From positions 124,001 to 188,000 of the forward strand of contig JAFKGK010000007.1 in assembly GCA_017307165.1 (NCBI GenBank): a stretch of 64,000 nt of DNA, written 5' to 3'. Both the position numbers and the translations under genes were made by a program. Source of the DNA: Candidatus Melainabacteria bacterium (GTDB lineage Bacteria; Cyanobacteriota; Vampirovibrionia; Obscuribacterales; Obscuribacteraceae). The notes below the pieces were generated by a model that saw nothing but the letters and a program-made list of their open reading frames with translations, ran no database searches and had not been told where the DNA came from. Below, in pieces: positions 52,336-61,560 of this stretch; within the stretch, counting starts at the first letter, position 1, and the number at the start of each line of letters is the position of its first letter.

Positions 52336-53226
52336 ATGAAACACGGCAATTTTGAACTCTCCATCCTCCGTGAATGCAAGTTTCGCCTGGACGGCGGCGC
52401 CATGTATGGCGTAGTGCCCAAGACTCTCTGGGCAAAACAGGCTCAGGCAGACGATCTCAATCGGGTGCTCCTGGCCTGCAACCTCCTCCTCATCGACACT
52501 GGTGCAGCAAAAGTCCTCGTCGAAACCGGCATGGGCAGCCGTTGGCCCCAAAAGGAGGCCGAGCGATATGATCTCCACACCCTTGGCACCGCCGACCAAC
52601 TCCTCGATCAAGTGGGGCTCACCGTCGATGACATCGACTTTGTCATCATTTCCCATCTCCATTTTGATCACGCTGGCGGCGCCACCATCGAACGCGACGG
52701 CAAAATTATTCCTACATTTCCTAATGCAAAATACATCGCACAGCAAGGTGAGTTCGATTTTTCCTTTAAAGCAAATGCCCGCGCCAAGGCCAGCTATCGC
52801 AAGGACGACTATGTGCCTTTGCAAGAGCACGGCCAGCTCGTGCTAGTTGATGGCGATCATGAGGTGACACCAGGAGTGTGGGTGAAAGTGACGGGAGGTC
52901 ATACCAGTCATCACCAGGTAGTCTACTGGGAGTCAGCTGGTCAGAAGGGCGTTTACTTTGCCGACATCATTCCTACCAAATCTCACGTCACTCCGCCCTG
53001 GGTCATGGGTTACGATCATTTTCCGCTTGCGAGCTGCGATATCAAGTCAGAATGGTTGTCTAAGGCTGCCGCCGAAAACTGGCTCGTAGTCTTTGATCAC
53101 GAGCCCGGTATTCCCTGGGGGCATGTCTCGCTTTCTGACAAAGGCAAATTTGATTTTGCCACTCTCGATGCATCCTCGCTCGAGTTTGCATCAGGCAAAG
53201 GCAGAGCCCTGGCCAGTGTTGTCTAG
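52336..53226 (+). CDS. MBL-fold metallo-hydrolase
   Basis: A 296-residue metallo-beta-lactamase-fold protein. The metal motif SHLHFDHAGG (His 107, His 109, Asp 111, His 112) and the later TGGHTSHHQV and FADIIPTKSH are present. The layout fits YtnP/AHL-lactonase-like hydrolases; the substrate is unknown. The start is an ATG preceded by ACGGAGC. A monocistronic gene, convergent with rlmN. Confidence 0.88.
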   Translation: MKHGNFELSILRECKFRLDGGAMYGVVPKTLWAKQAQADDLNRVLLACNLLLIDTGAAKVLVETGMGSRWPQKEAERYDLHTLGTADQLLDQVGLTVDDIDFVIISHLHFDHAGGATIERDGKIIPTFPNAKYIAQQGEFDFSFKANARAKASYRKDDYVPLQEHGQLVLVDGDHEVTPGVWVKVTGGHTSHHQVVYWESAGQKGVYFADIIPTKSHVTPPWVMGYDHFPLASCDIKSEWLSKAAAENWLVVFDHEPGIPWGHVSLSDKGKFDFATLDASSLEFASGKGRALASVV

Positions 53227-53247
53227 GTCTAAAAACCGCGTCTCAGA

Positions 53248-54339
53248 CTAGGTCTGGCCTAAGACATACTTGTTGTGCAATTGCCCGCATGCCGCGTCAA
53301 TATCGGTGCCTCGCTCCAGCCTGATGGTGACTGTCTTGCCGGTGCGCCCTGCTATATCGCGAAATCTCTTTTGCCTATCGATCGAAGGTCTCGCATACAA
53401 GATCTCGCCAGCGTTGTTGCGAGTAGGGTTAAATGGTATGAGATTGACGTTGCAATGCAGGTCCTGCACCATGTCGGCCAGCATGCGGGCCTGCTCGTCG
53501 CTGTCGTTTATGCCTTTGAGCAGTACGTACTCGATTGTTACGCGTCTGCGTGTAGTATTGATATAGTCGCGCACCGACTGCATTACAGCCGGGATGGAGT
53601 ATTTTTTTGTGATCGGTACGATCTCTTCGCGCGTGAGTCTATCCGGTGCGTGCAATGAGAGCGCGAGGGTGACCGGTAGATTGGCAGCGGCCAATTGATT
53701 GATGCCGGGGACGATGCCGCTCGTCGAGACGGTGATGTGACGTGCTCCGATACCGACGCTATTTAAAATCAATTTGATTGACTCGACCACATTGTCGCAG
53801 TTGAGCAGAGGCTCGCCCTGGCCCATATAAACCAGGTTGGCGACTCGCTCTCCGGACTCGCGCTGTATGCACAGGACCTGATCGACGATCTCTTGCACAG
53901 TGAGGTTGCGTTTAAAACCTAGATAGCCGGTCGCACAAAAAGTACAGCCTACAGCACAACCGACTTGCGATGAAACACAGGCCGTCAGCGTGTCGCGGTC
54001 TTCAAATCGCATCAAGACAGATTCGACTAGTTTGCCGTCAGGCAATTTAAAAAGATATTTGCGTGTGCCATCGCGACTGACTTCGAGATCGGCGATCTCT
54101 AGCAGAGGCACTCTAAAAGATGCTTCTAATTTTTCGCGCAGGTCCTTGGACAAATCGGTCATCTCGGCAAAGCTGCGAGCGTTTTTGGCGTAGATCCAGG
54201 TGTGGAGCTGCTTTGCCCTAAACTTTGGCAGGCCCAGATCGAGGACGCATTTTTCGAGTTGGGCGAGCGATAATCCAGACAGGGCCGGCTTTTGCGCCTG
54301 ATCATTTTTATCTATCGATACTGCAATCGTTTCGGCCAT
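53248..54339 (-). CDS. rlmN: Dual-specificity RNA methyltransferase RlmN
   Basis: A 363-residue radical-SAM enzyme that methylates C2 of A2503 in 23S rRNA and A37 in some tRNAs. The cluster motif GCAVGCTFCATG has Cys 128, 132 and 135, and MGQGEPLLN, SLHAPD and LLKGINDSD are diagnostic. The ATG at 54339 gives the usual length; a TTG 39 bases upstream is also in frame. Convergent with the MBL gene. Confidence 0.95.
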   Translation of the reverse strand: MAETIAVSIDKNDQAQKPALSGLSLAQLEKCVLDLGLPKFRAKQLHTWIYAKNARSFAEMTDLSKDLREKLEASFRVPLLEIADLEVSRDGTRKYLFKLPDGKLVESVLMRFEDRDTLTACVSSQVGCAVGCTFCATGYLGFKRNLTVQEIVDQVLCIQRESGERVANLVYMGQGEPLLNCDNVVESIKLILNSVGIGARHITVSTSGIVPGINQLAAANLPVTLALSLHAPDRLTREEIVPITKKYSIPAVMQSVRDYINTTRRRVTIEYVLLKGINDSDEQARMLADMVQDLHCNVNLIPFNPTRNNAGEILYARPSIDRQKRFRDIAGRTGKTVTIRLERGTDIDAACGQLHNKYVLGQT

Positions 54340-54655
54340 TTCCTCTTTACCTGTCTGATTGTCCAAATTTAATATCAAGCTTAGTAACCGGTTTTGAGCC
54401 GGTCCGACGATCTTAGATCTAAATTAATAGTGTCGTCGCTGCCGGGCTCGCCGTCGTCGCAAAGGCCGACAGGTCGGCGCGCGGTCTGCTTGAAAACCGC
54501 ATATTGCAGAGCAGATTAGATGATATCAGGCTTTGCGCCGCCCGCCGTGCTTATCAAGAGCAATGCTGCAAGATGTTAAAATATGCGGGTCGGGGCCGTG
54601 TCTTGATCAAAAGGCAGAGGAGGCCCCAGTCGGTGTTATAGAGGATATTTTTGCA
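54340..54655. other. Interval between rlmN and secA
   Basis: This 316-base interval has a perfect hairpin GCCGAC-AG-GTCGGC (54465-54478), a -10-like TAAAAT (54577-54582) and AGAGGA (54640-54645) about ten bases before the secA ATG. Some longer frames read through it, but the text has no conserved coding pattern. A SecM-like arrest leader is not visible. Confidence 0.5.
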
Positions 54656-57600
54656 ATGTCTGAGGACGGCCTCAAGGGTTTTTTAAAAAAACTATTCGGC
54701 GATACCAACGAAAAGCGCGTAAAAGAGCTGCAGCCTTACGTCGACCGGGCCAATAGTTTTGAAGCAGCGATGCAAAAATTGACTGACGAAGAGCTCAAAG
54801 GCAAGACCGCCGAGTTTAAGCTCAAAATCGAAAACGCGCTCAAGGACGTGCCCGATGTGCGCTTGCTGCCAGAGGACGCCCCCAAGATGCCGGGGCAATT
54901 GCGCACGCAAAAAGACAAAGTGCTCGGTGAAATCCTCGAGCAGATATTGCCTGAGGCCTTTGCTGTTTGCCGCGAGGCTTCGGTCCGTGTACTGGGCATG
55001 CGTCACTTTGACGTACAGTTTATGGGTGGTGCGGCTCTGCACTTTAACAAGATCGCCGAGATGCGCACAGGCGAGGGCAAGACTCTCGTGGCCACTCTCC
55101 CGACCTATCTCAATGCCCTGGCCGGACGTGGTGTCCATGTCGTCACCGTCAACGACTATCTCGCTCGTCGTGACTCCGAGTGGATGGGCCGTCTCTATGG
55201 CTTTCTCGGTCTGACTACCGGCCTGGTATACAGTCATCAGCCTGACTGGGAAAAATATGATGCTTATCGCGCCGATATCACATATGGTACCAACCACGAG
55301 TTTGGCTTCGACTACCTGCGCGACAATATGCGCAAGTCACTCGATGAGCTGGTGCAGCGTCCCTATTATTTTGCGATCGTCGACGAAGTCGACAATATCT
55401 TGATTGATGAGGCTCGTACTCCTCTGATCATCTCTGGTTTCCCGCGCGACTCAAATGCCGAGCTCTATGTGCGCATGTCGCAGATCGCTCCTCTATTGGA
55501 GCGTGGCAAGGACAAGGATGATGAGGATTGCGATTACTGGGTCGACGAAAAGCAGCGCAGTGTGCTGCTCACCGAGCGCGGTATCATCAACGCCGAAAAA
55601 TTGCTGGGCGTGGGCGATCTCTTTGATATGCACCACAACTATGCACACCATTTGTCTCAGGCTTTGAGAGCAAAAGAGCTCTATCGTCTGGACACCGAAT
55701 ACATGATTGTGCCAAACGAAGAAGGCAAGCCCGAGATCTGCATCGTAGACGAGTTTACCGGTCGTATGATGCAGGGTCGCCGTTGGAGCGATGGTCTGCA
55801 CCAGGCTATCGAAGCCAAGGAGCGCGTGCCGATCCAAGAAGAAACCATGACCTATGCGTCCATCACCTATCAAAACCTATTCCGCCTGTATCCCAAGCTC
55901 TCGGGTATGACAGGTACGGCGATGACCGAAGCGGCCGAGTTTAGCAAGATCTACAACCTCGATGTGGTGCAGATCCCAACTAACCGTAGCGCTGTGCGTA
56001 TCGACCATGCCGACGTGATCTACAAGACTGAGATGATGAAATACATCGCTGTAGTCGAAGAAATCGTCGACATGCACGAGCAAGGCAGGCCGGTGCTGGT
56101 CGGTACAGTATCGATCGAAAAATCTGAGCTCATCGACGAGTTGCTCAGCAAGCCGCATCGGATCTCAGAGTATTTGCAGTGGAAATTGAAGAAACTGCAG
56201 GATGTGATGAAGAATCGCAATCTGAGCGGTGAGACTGTTGCTGCCATGCACAAGATATTTGAGCGTCCGGGTCAGATCGATGCCGAAAAGCTCGAGCCTT
56301 TGGTCCATGCCTTTGCAAAAGAATCACCCAAAGAAGAAGACGCCATCGATCGCATGTACTCGGTATTGCGCACGGCCAAAGTCGTAGCTGCCATCCGCAA
56401 GGGTATCAATCATGCCGTTCTAAATGCTAAGCACCACGAAAAAGAAGCCATGATCGTCGCACAGGCCGGTCGTAAGGGCGCAGTGACTGTCGCTACCAAC
56501 ATGGCTGGCCGTGGTACCGACATCCTTTTGGGTGGCAACGCCGAGTATCTCGCCAAAGAAAAACTGGCCAAAGAATACCCTAACGAGCACGAGATCTACG
56601 ACGATCCCGAAAAGCTCGCTGAGTACGACGAAAAACTCAAGGCTCTGACTAAAGAGATGAAGGTGCAGACAGATAAGGATCACGACGAAGTGGTCCAGAT
56701 GGGTGGCCTGCATATCATCGGTACCGAGCGCCACGAGGCGCGTCGTATCGACAACCAGCTCAGAGGTCGTGCCGGCCGTCAGGGCGACCCTGGTACCACG
56801 AGATTTTTCTTGAGTCTCGAGGACCAATTGATGAAAATCTTTGGTGGCCAGAAGATCTCGCAGATCATGGACTTTATCAAGGCCGATGAGGACATGCCTA
56901 TCGAGTCCGGCATGGTGACCAAGTCTATCGAAGGCGCGCAGAAGAAAGTCGAAGCGCACCACTTTGATATGAGAAAGCACGTCTTGCAGTACGACGATGT
57001 GCTCAATACGCAGCGCGAAGTTATCTACAGAGAACGTCGCCGCCTGCTCGAAAAAGCCGACTTGCGCGACAATGTCCTGTCCATGCTGCGCGAGCACCTG
57101 GATCTCTTGCTCGAGGCCTATATCGATCCCGATAGCCCGCAAGGCGTATGGGAAGAAAAAGAACTGCCCGAGGTCCTCGCATCCCTCGCAGTCGATGTGC
57201 CGATGATCTCCGAGATCAAGGCCGAGGAGTTGCACGGGCTGTCATACGACGATCTCTACGAAAAACTCTGGGAAGCTCTCGAGCTTGCCTATAAGGTCCG
57301 CGAGGAACACCTCGGCCTCGAAAACATGCGTGATTTTGAGCGTCAGGTCCTCTTGCACAATATCGACTCCAAGTGGGTCGACTACCTGCACAACATTGAC
57401 CTGCTGCGCGAAGGCATCCAACTGCGCGCCTACGGTCAAAAAGATCCATTGCAGGAGTACAAGCGCGAAGCATTTAACATGTTTAACCAGCTATTGCGCA
57501 GTATCCAGCACGAGTCGATCCAGCAGATCTTTAGAGCGCAGCCTCAGCCGCCTCAAGGCGATGAGTTTGATCCATCCATGATGGAGATGCCTGATCTGAG

Positions 57601-57859
57601 GTTTGAGGATCTACCCGAAGGCATCACCCCTGAGGCCTTTATGGAAATGATCATCGGCGCTCAAAATGGCATGCCCATCGATGAAGACATGCTCCGCAAG
57701 CTCATTGAGAGCGGTCATGTTGAGGTATTGCAGCACAGCCCTGAAGAAATGGCCGAGATGGCTGAGATGGGCGAAATGGCTGAGGCGGCTGAAGTGCCTG
57801 AGACTATCCAGATGGCTCCAGATCAGCAGTCCGTTACTGCCGACAAGAGCGAAAAATAG
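54656..57859 (+). CDS. secA: Preprotein translocase ATPase SecA
   Basis: A 1067-residue motor that pushes unfolded proteins through SecYEG. MRTGEGKTLVATLP (Walker A, Lys 142), VDEVDNILIDEARTPLIISG, GMTGTAMTEAAEF, NMAGRGTDILLGGN and GRAGRQGDPG are SecA motifs. I start at MSEDGLKGF, after AGAGGA; a frame-extended start at 54533 adds 41 poorly conserved residues. It is longer than E. coli SecA (901), with inserts near 560-600 and 680-720. It lacks the C-terminal CxCxSGK zinc motif and ends in a Met/Glu/Ala repeat (MAEMAEMGEMAEAAE). tsaB follows after 15 bases. Confidence 0.95.
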   Translation: MSEDGLKGFLKKLFGDTNEKRVKELQPYVDRANSFEAAMQKLTDEELKGKTAEFKLKIENALKDVPDVRLLPEDAPKMPGQLRTQKDKVLGEILEQILPEAFAVCREASVRVLGMRHFDVQFMGGAALHFNKIAEMRTGEGKTLVATLPTYLNALAGRGVHVVTVNDYLARRDSEWMGRLYGFLGLTTGLVYSHQPDWEKYDAYRADITYGTNHEFGFDYLRDNMRKSLDELVQRPYYFAIVDEVDNILIDEARTPLIISGFPRDSNAELYVRMSQIAPLLERGKDKDDEDCDYWVDEKQRSVLLTERGIINAEKLLGVGDLFDMHHNYAHHLSQALRAKELYRLDTEYMIVPNEEGKPEICIVDEFTGRMMQGRRWSDGLHQAIEAKERVPIQEETMTYASITYQNLFRLYPKLSGMTGTAMTEAAEFSKIYNLDVVQIPTNRSAVRIDHADVIYKTEMMKYIAVVEEIVDMHEQGRPVLVGTVSIEKSELIDELLSKPHRISEYLQWKLKKLQDVMKNRNLSGETVAAMHKIFERPGQIDAEKLEPLVHAFAKESPKEEDAIDRMYSVLRTAKVVAAIRKGINHAVLNAKHHEKEAMIVAQAGRKGAVTVATNMAGRGTDILLGGNAEYLAKEKLAKEYPNEHEIYDDPEKLAEYDEKLKALTKEMKVQTDKDHDEVVQMGGLHIIGTERHEARRIDNQLRGRAGRQGDPGTTRFFLSLEDQLMKIFGGQKISQIMDFIKADEDMPIESGMVTKSIEGAQKKVEAHHFDMRKHVLQYDDVLNTQREVIYRERRRLLEKADLRDNVLSMLREHLDLLLEAYIDPDSPQGVWEEKELPEVLASLAVDVPMISEIKAEELHGLSYDDLYEKLWEALELAYKVREEHLGLENMRDFERQVLLHNIDSKWVDYLHNIDLLREGIQLRAYGQKDPLQEYKREAFNMFNQLLRSIQHESIQQIFRAQPQPPQGDEFDPSMMEMPDLRFEDLPEGITPEAFMEMIIGAQNGMPIDEDMLRKLIESGHVEVLQHSPEEMAEMAEMGEMAEAAEVPETIQMAPDQQSVTADKSEK

Positions 57860-57874
57860 AGAGATCCGCACAAA

Positions 57875-58714
57875 TTGAAGCTGCTCTCTTTTGATACCAG
57901 CAGTCGCGAATTGACGGTGGCCGTATATGACGGCCGCCGTCTTTTAGCCAGTCACAGGCTGGATTATGCAGACGAAAAAATAGAGCCTGCACCATCTGTG
58001 GAGGCACCAGTCAATAGCGGTGCTAAAAAAAAGGCCGATCGTCTCAAAAAAAAGAAACCAGTCAACAGGCAAGAGACCATCAGCAAGCTTGTGCCGACGA
58101 TAGATCTAGTGGTGCACGAGTCAGGGCTGGACAAGCGTGAGATCGAGGGCATCTGTGTCGGTATAGGGCCGGGCAGTTTTACTGGAGTGCGCGTCGCCGT
58201 GGTCACAGCTCGTACTCTGGCCCAGGCGCTCCACTTGCCCCTGGTCGGCGTCAGTTCATTGGAGACCATGGCTCTCGATGCTTGCGAAAGACAAAATGTG
58301 TCCAGGTGTGGCGTCATCATGCAGGCCTCACCCACCCACGTCTTTTATGCTGCATACGCCTTCGATATTTCCTCTCCTGATTGTCCTGCACTCAAAGAGA
58401 TCCTGGTGCAGCCAGGCTATGCGGCTCTGGATGCAATCCGCGAGGATCTTGATGGATCTCTCTCATCTATAGATCTAGTCGATTGCTGGGCCGTCGATCA
58501 AAAATGCATTGCTGCACTGGACAGGGGCGAGGATCCACGCATCCAAAATTGTGCCTGGCCTCTTAACAATGTGGCTGTAACTCAAGCAAAATTGGCCATC
58601 GATAGGTTATCTTTGGAAAAGCCAAGTTATCTCGATGTCTTTCCCCTATATTTGCGAGGCGCGTCGGTGACGCTGAAAACGGGTGACGCAGTACAAAGAG
58701 TTGAAAGCCATTGA
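57875..58714 (+). CDS. tsaB: tRNA threonylcarbamoyladenosine protein TsaB
   Basis: A 279-residue partner of TsaD needed for t6A37 in tRNA. LLSFDTSSRELTVAVYDG and GICVGIGPGSFTGVRVAVVTA are diagnostic. Between them lies an insert rich in lysine (about 44-70, GAKKKADRLKKKKPV) replacing the usual short loop and the HSE motif. TTG start. Its 3' end overlaps the rimI gene by 32 bases. Confidence 0.9.
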   Translation: MKLLSFDTSSRELTVAVYDGRRLLASHRLDYADEKIEPAPSVEAPVNSGAKKKADRLKKKKPVNRQETISKLVPTIDLVVHESGLDKREIEGICVGIGPGSFTGVRVAVVTARTLAQALHLPLVGVSSLETMALDACERQNVSRCGVIMQASPTHVFYAAYAFDISSPDCPALKEILVQPGYAALDAIREDLDGSLSSIDLVDCWAVDQKCIAALDRGEDPRIQNCAWPLNNVAVTQAKLAIDRLSLEKPSYLDVFPLYLRGASVTLKTGDAVQRVESH

Positions 58715-59279
58715 GATCGACGCTCTGACGCTCGATGATCTCGAAGAAGTGATGGAGATCGAACCGATCGCTTTTGGTTCGCATCACTGGTCGCGTGACT
58801 CATTTATAAACGAATTGCTCAATCCGGCTGGCTTTTATTTTGCGGCGCGAGAGCGTGAGACTGGGCGGCTGATCGGGTATTCGGGTTTTTGGCTGATCGG
58901 CGAAGAGGCGCATATCACTACTCTTGCCGTGCACCCCGAACACAGGCGCAAGCGAGTCGGAGAGCAACTCTTGATCAACGATATCGTCAAGGCGCGACAG
59001 TTGCAGGCCGACTGGATGACACTCGAGGTCAGGGTTTCCAATGAGTCGGCGCAGAGGCTCTACAGCAAGTACAGCTTCAAGAGTCTCGGAGTCAGGCGCA
59101 ATTATTACCAGGACAATAGCGAGGACGCCCTTGTATTGTGGACGGAGCGGCTTTCGACCAGTGATTTTGTCGATGTTTTTAAGGTCTGTCTGGCTGAGCA
59201 AAAGATCACAGAGGCTGACTTAAATATTGATTCTCTGGATAAATTATTTCTTGGCAACCCCACCGATAGGCCTCAATAG
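58683..59279 (+). CDS. rimI: RimI-like N-acetyltransferase
   Basis: A 198-residue GNAT protein, the usual partner of tsaB. MEIEPIAFGSHHWSRDSF, TTLAVHPEHRRKRVGEQLL (acetyl-CoA P-loop) and LEVRVSNESAQRLYSKY match RimI, which acetylates the N-terminus of ribosomal protein S18 and others. A C-terminal extension of about 40 residues is unusual. GTG start within tsaB, so translation is coupled. Confidence 0.9.
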   Translation: MTQYKELKAIEIDALTLDDLEEVMEIEPIAFGSHHWSRDSFINELLNPAGFYFAARERETGRLIGYSGFWLIGEEAHITTLAVHPEHRRKRVGEQLLINDIVKARQLQADWMTLEVRVSNESAQRLYSKYSFKSLGVRRNYYQDNSEDALVLWTERLSTSDFVDVFKVCLAEQKITEADLNIDSLDKLFLGNPTDRPQ

Positions 59280-59318
59280 CAAATTTTGTCCATTTCGGGG
59301 CTTGACTTGTCATAAGGC

Positions 59319-60572
59319 TTGAAACGACAATATGGTGGTGATTTTCTCGAGGTAGGCTTTTTGCGTCTGGTGGCCAGGAGTGGGCAGATAAATAGCGATG
59401 ACTTGCCGCGTTTGCGCAAGCCGTCGATGATCGGCCAGTTTGTCCTGACTGTATTAGGCGTGCAGCTGATGTTTATGGCTGCTTTTACCTCTTTTGATTT
59501 GCCGGTGGCCACGCAGCGCAACCTGGTCAACTTTGCCGAAAATCAGACTCGTTGGGCTCTTAAAGCTATCCCTGCCAAGTTTCAGGACAAGGTCGAGAGA
59601 TATTTTCCGCTAGTGACCGAGCAATCGCGTCCGGTCCGCAAGGCCACCTATACGCCGGTCATCGTAGCAGCCATGTTTGTAGGCTACGTGCTTGGGCCGA
59701 GCCTGGGTGCCGTTGCCTGTCTGGGTTTTGTCGTACTGGGTGTGCTCGGGCCCTTTTTTGGCGTGCATCCTTTTGCTGATGGCGGCGGTGTCGGCTATTA
59801 TGCCGAGCCTGGCTTTGGCTACTTGCTTTCACTGGTGCCTGGCGCCTGGGTCATGGGCTATCTGACCGCCAAAAAGCGTACCTCGATCAAGCAAATCGGC
59901 GGTACTGTCGCGGCTCTCACCCTCGTCCATCTCACCGGTCTCGCCTATCTGATGGGCAGCTGTCTGGTGGCATTTCTCATCGATGGCACTCGTGCCAATC
60001 TCGCCTGGCAGCCCTGGGCCTTTGAGCTCGCCCGCAACATGACCTGGAATGTACTGCCCTGGGATTTTGTCTTTACACTCGGTGCAGTCGGGGCTGGTTT
60101 CCCTGCACGCTGGCTCTTTAAGACCCTTACTGCCCCTGACTCTCTGCCTGTCGGCAATAACGGACGCCAGGCCGACCTGCAAACCGCTCTAGAGGATTCC
60201 CGTCCTCCTGTTAACACACGTCCTGTGCCAGGTATAGATGCGGCTCAGGCCCGTCGCCAACGCAGCATGCCTGTTGCTCTCGCCAGATCGAGCGGCTATC
60301 AGGAGATCGAGCCTGCCTTGGCTCCGGCTCCCGCTCCTGCTCCCATCAACAGACGTCCGACAGCCTTTAACAATATGCGTCGCACCCCCGCCAATGTCAC
60401 CTCTACCATGTCTGGAGTGCCCATTGCTGCCATGTCGCGTGCGACTCAAGACAAGTTTCTCGAGCGTACCTATCCTCTCGCCATGAGCGAGGATGAGAGC
60501 TATGGCTCGTCCAGTAGCAGCAGTGGCCGCCGCAGACGCAATCGCATGCATGTGGTAGATGAGCTTGAATAA
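59319..60572 (+). CDS. BioY-like membrane protein with extensions
   Basis: A 417-residue protein from TTG, with AAGG upstream. The central membrane part (about 110-270) has ATYTPVIVAAMFVGYVLGPS, GVLGPFFGVHPFADGGGVGY and GFGYLLSLVPGAWVMGYL, the core of the BioY substrate-binding subunit of biotin ECF transporters. An N-terminal part (about 1-105) with one membrane segment and a Pro/Arg-rich hydrophilic tail (about 285-417) are extra. Substrate biotin is likely but the extensions may add a partner site. It overlaps the next gene by 14 bases. Confidence 0.75.
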   Translation: MKRQYGGDFLEVGFLRLVARSGQINSDDLPRLRKPSMIGQFVLTVLGVQLMFMAAFTSFDLPVATQRNLVNFAENQTRWALKAIPAKFQDKVERYFPLVTEQSRPVRKATYTPVIVAAMFVGYVLGPSLGAVACLGFVVLGVLGPFFGVHPFADGGGVGYYAEPGFGYLLSLVPGAWVMGYLTAKKRTSIKQIGGTVAALTLVHLTGLAYLMGSCLVAFLIDGTRANLAWQPWAFELARNMTWNVLPWDFVFTLGAVGAGFPARWLFKTLTAPDSLPVGNNGRQADLQTALEDSRPPVNTRPVPGIDAAQARRQRSMPVALARSSGYQEIEPALAPAPAPAPINRRPTAFNNMRRTPANVTSTMSGVPIAAMSRATQDKFLERTYPLAMSEDESYGSSSSSSGRRRRNRMHVVDELE

Positions 60573-61560
60573 ACCCGCCAACAACAAAAAATGGCTCCTC
60601 TGGGGTGGCCTCGGCGTGCTCGCTCTGGGGGCCGGGCTTTTTTGGTGGGGGACACGAGTGGAGACGCGCAGATATCGTCTGGAGACGATCAAATTGCGCA
60701 CCAATAGTCTCGTGCCTGCCGGCAAGGCCGGTCTGGATCTGGGGCCTGCCGACAAAAACGGCATGATCACTCGTCGCCTGCGCATCCTGCATCTCTCAGA
60801 TCTGCACTTGTGCGGAGATGACGATCACAAAGTAGATTTTATCCGTGGTATCACCGATGATGACTATGACATGGTCGTCCTGTCAGGCGATGTCTTTGAG
60901 TATCTAGATGGACTCAAGTACGGGCCACGTCTTTTGACGCGCCGCCCGCGTCTTGGTGCTTATGCCGTCATGGGCAACCATGATTATTACGACTACAGTA
61001 TCTTTAACAAGACCTTTGGCCGTATCCTGCGGTCCAAGAGACATCCGCGCGAGCGCAACGATATCACCCCTCATCGCATTGCACTCGAGGCAGGTGGCTG
61101 GACAGTCCTGGTCAACGAGACCGTCGATCTGAGTCTTGGTGCCGAGGACAATATCTTTGTAGTAGGCATAGATTATCCGGGCATTTCCGATGATGATCTG
61201 CAAGCACTGATGTCCAAAGCACCTGAGGGTGCGCTCAAGCTTTCTGTCTTTCACCTCCCCTATCAGTTGCAGCAAATGGTGAGAGCGGGCATCCATCTCG
61301 GTTTTGGAGGACACACTCATGGTGGCCAGGTGCGTCTGCCTGGCGTGGGTGCCTTGATCACCGATTCGGAGTTGCCGCGTCATGAGGCGAGCGGCTTGGT
61401 GCGCCGGGGCGAGAGCAATTTTCATATTTCGCGCGGATTGGGTGCCGATCCACGCAGCAATATCAGGCTGTTTTGCCCGCCGGCCGCCACAGTGGTAGAG
61501 CTGGAGCATACCTATATGCTGGCGACGGCCCCGACTGCGGTCCAGCAATCTACTATTTAG
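60559..61560 (+). CDS. Membrane-anchored metallophosphoesterase (YkuE/YaeI-like)
   Basis: A 333-residue protein with one membrane segment (about 10-28) and a calcineurin-like phosphoesterase domain: HLSDLHLCGDDDH, VVLSGDVFEY, VMGNHDYYD and GGHTHGGQVRLP carry the metal ligands. This subgroup includes enzymes that act on lipid or nucleotide diesters at the membrane. The start overlaps the BioY-like gene by 14 bases. Its 3' end overlaps the next, convergent gene by 8 bases. Confidence 0.88.
   Translation: MSLNKPANNKKWLLWGGLGVLALGAGLFWWGTRVETRRYRLETIKLRTNSLVPAGKAGLDLGPADKNGMITRRLRILHLSDLHLCGDDDHKVDFIRGITDDDYDMVVLSGDVFEYLDGLKYGPRLLTRRPRLGAYAVMGNHDYYDYSIFNKTFGRILRSKRHPRERNDITPHRIALEAGGWTVLVNETVDLSLGAEDNIFVVGIDYPGISDDDLQALMSKAPEGALKLSVFHLPYQLQQMVRAGIHLGFGGHTHGGQVRLPGVGALITDSELPRHEASGLVRRGESNFHISRGLGADPRSNIRLFCPPAATVVELEHTYMLATAPTAVQQSTI

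Noticed and set aside
54480-54520. tRNA-Ser-like anticodon arm (GCGGTCTGCTTGAAAACCGC)
   Set aside because: The loop is too long and no acceptor, D or T arm can be drawn.
54533-54655. Longer N-terminus for SecA
   Set aside because: No conserved text, while AGAGGA precedes the ATG at 54656 and the family N-terminus begins there.
56420-57235. 271-codon minus-strand frame
   Set aside because: Antisense to secA and free of any recognisable pattern.
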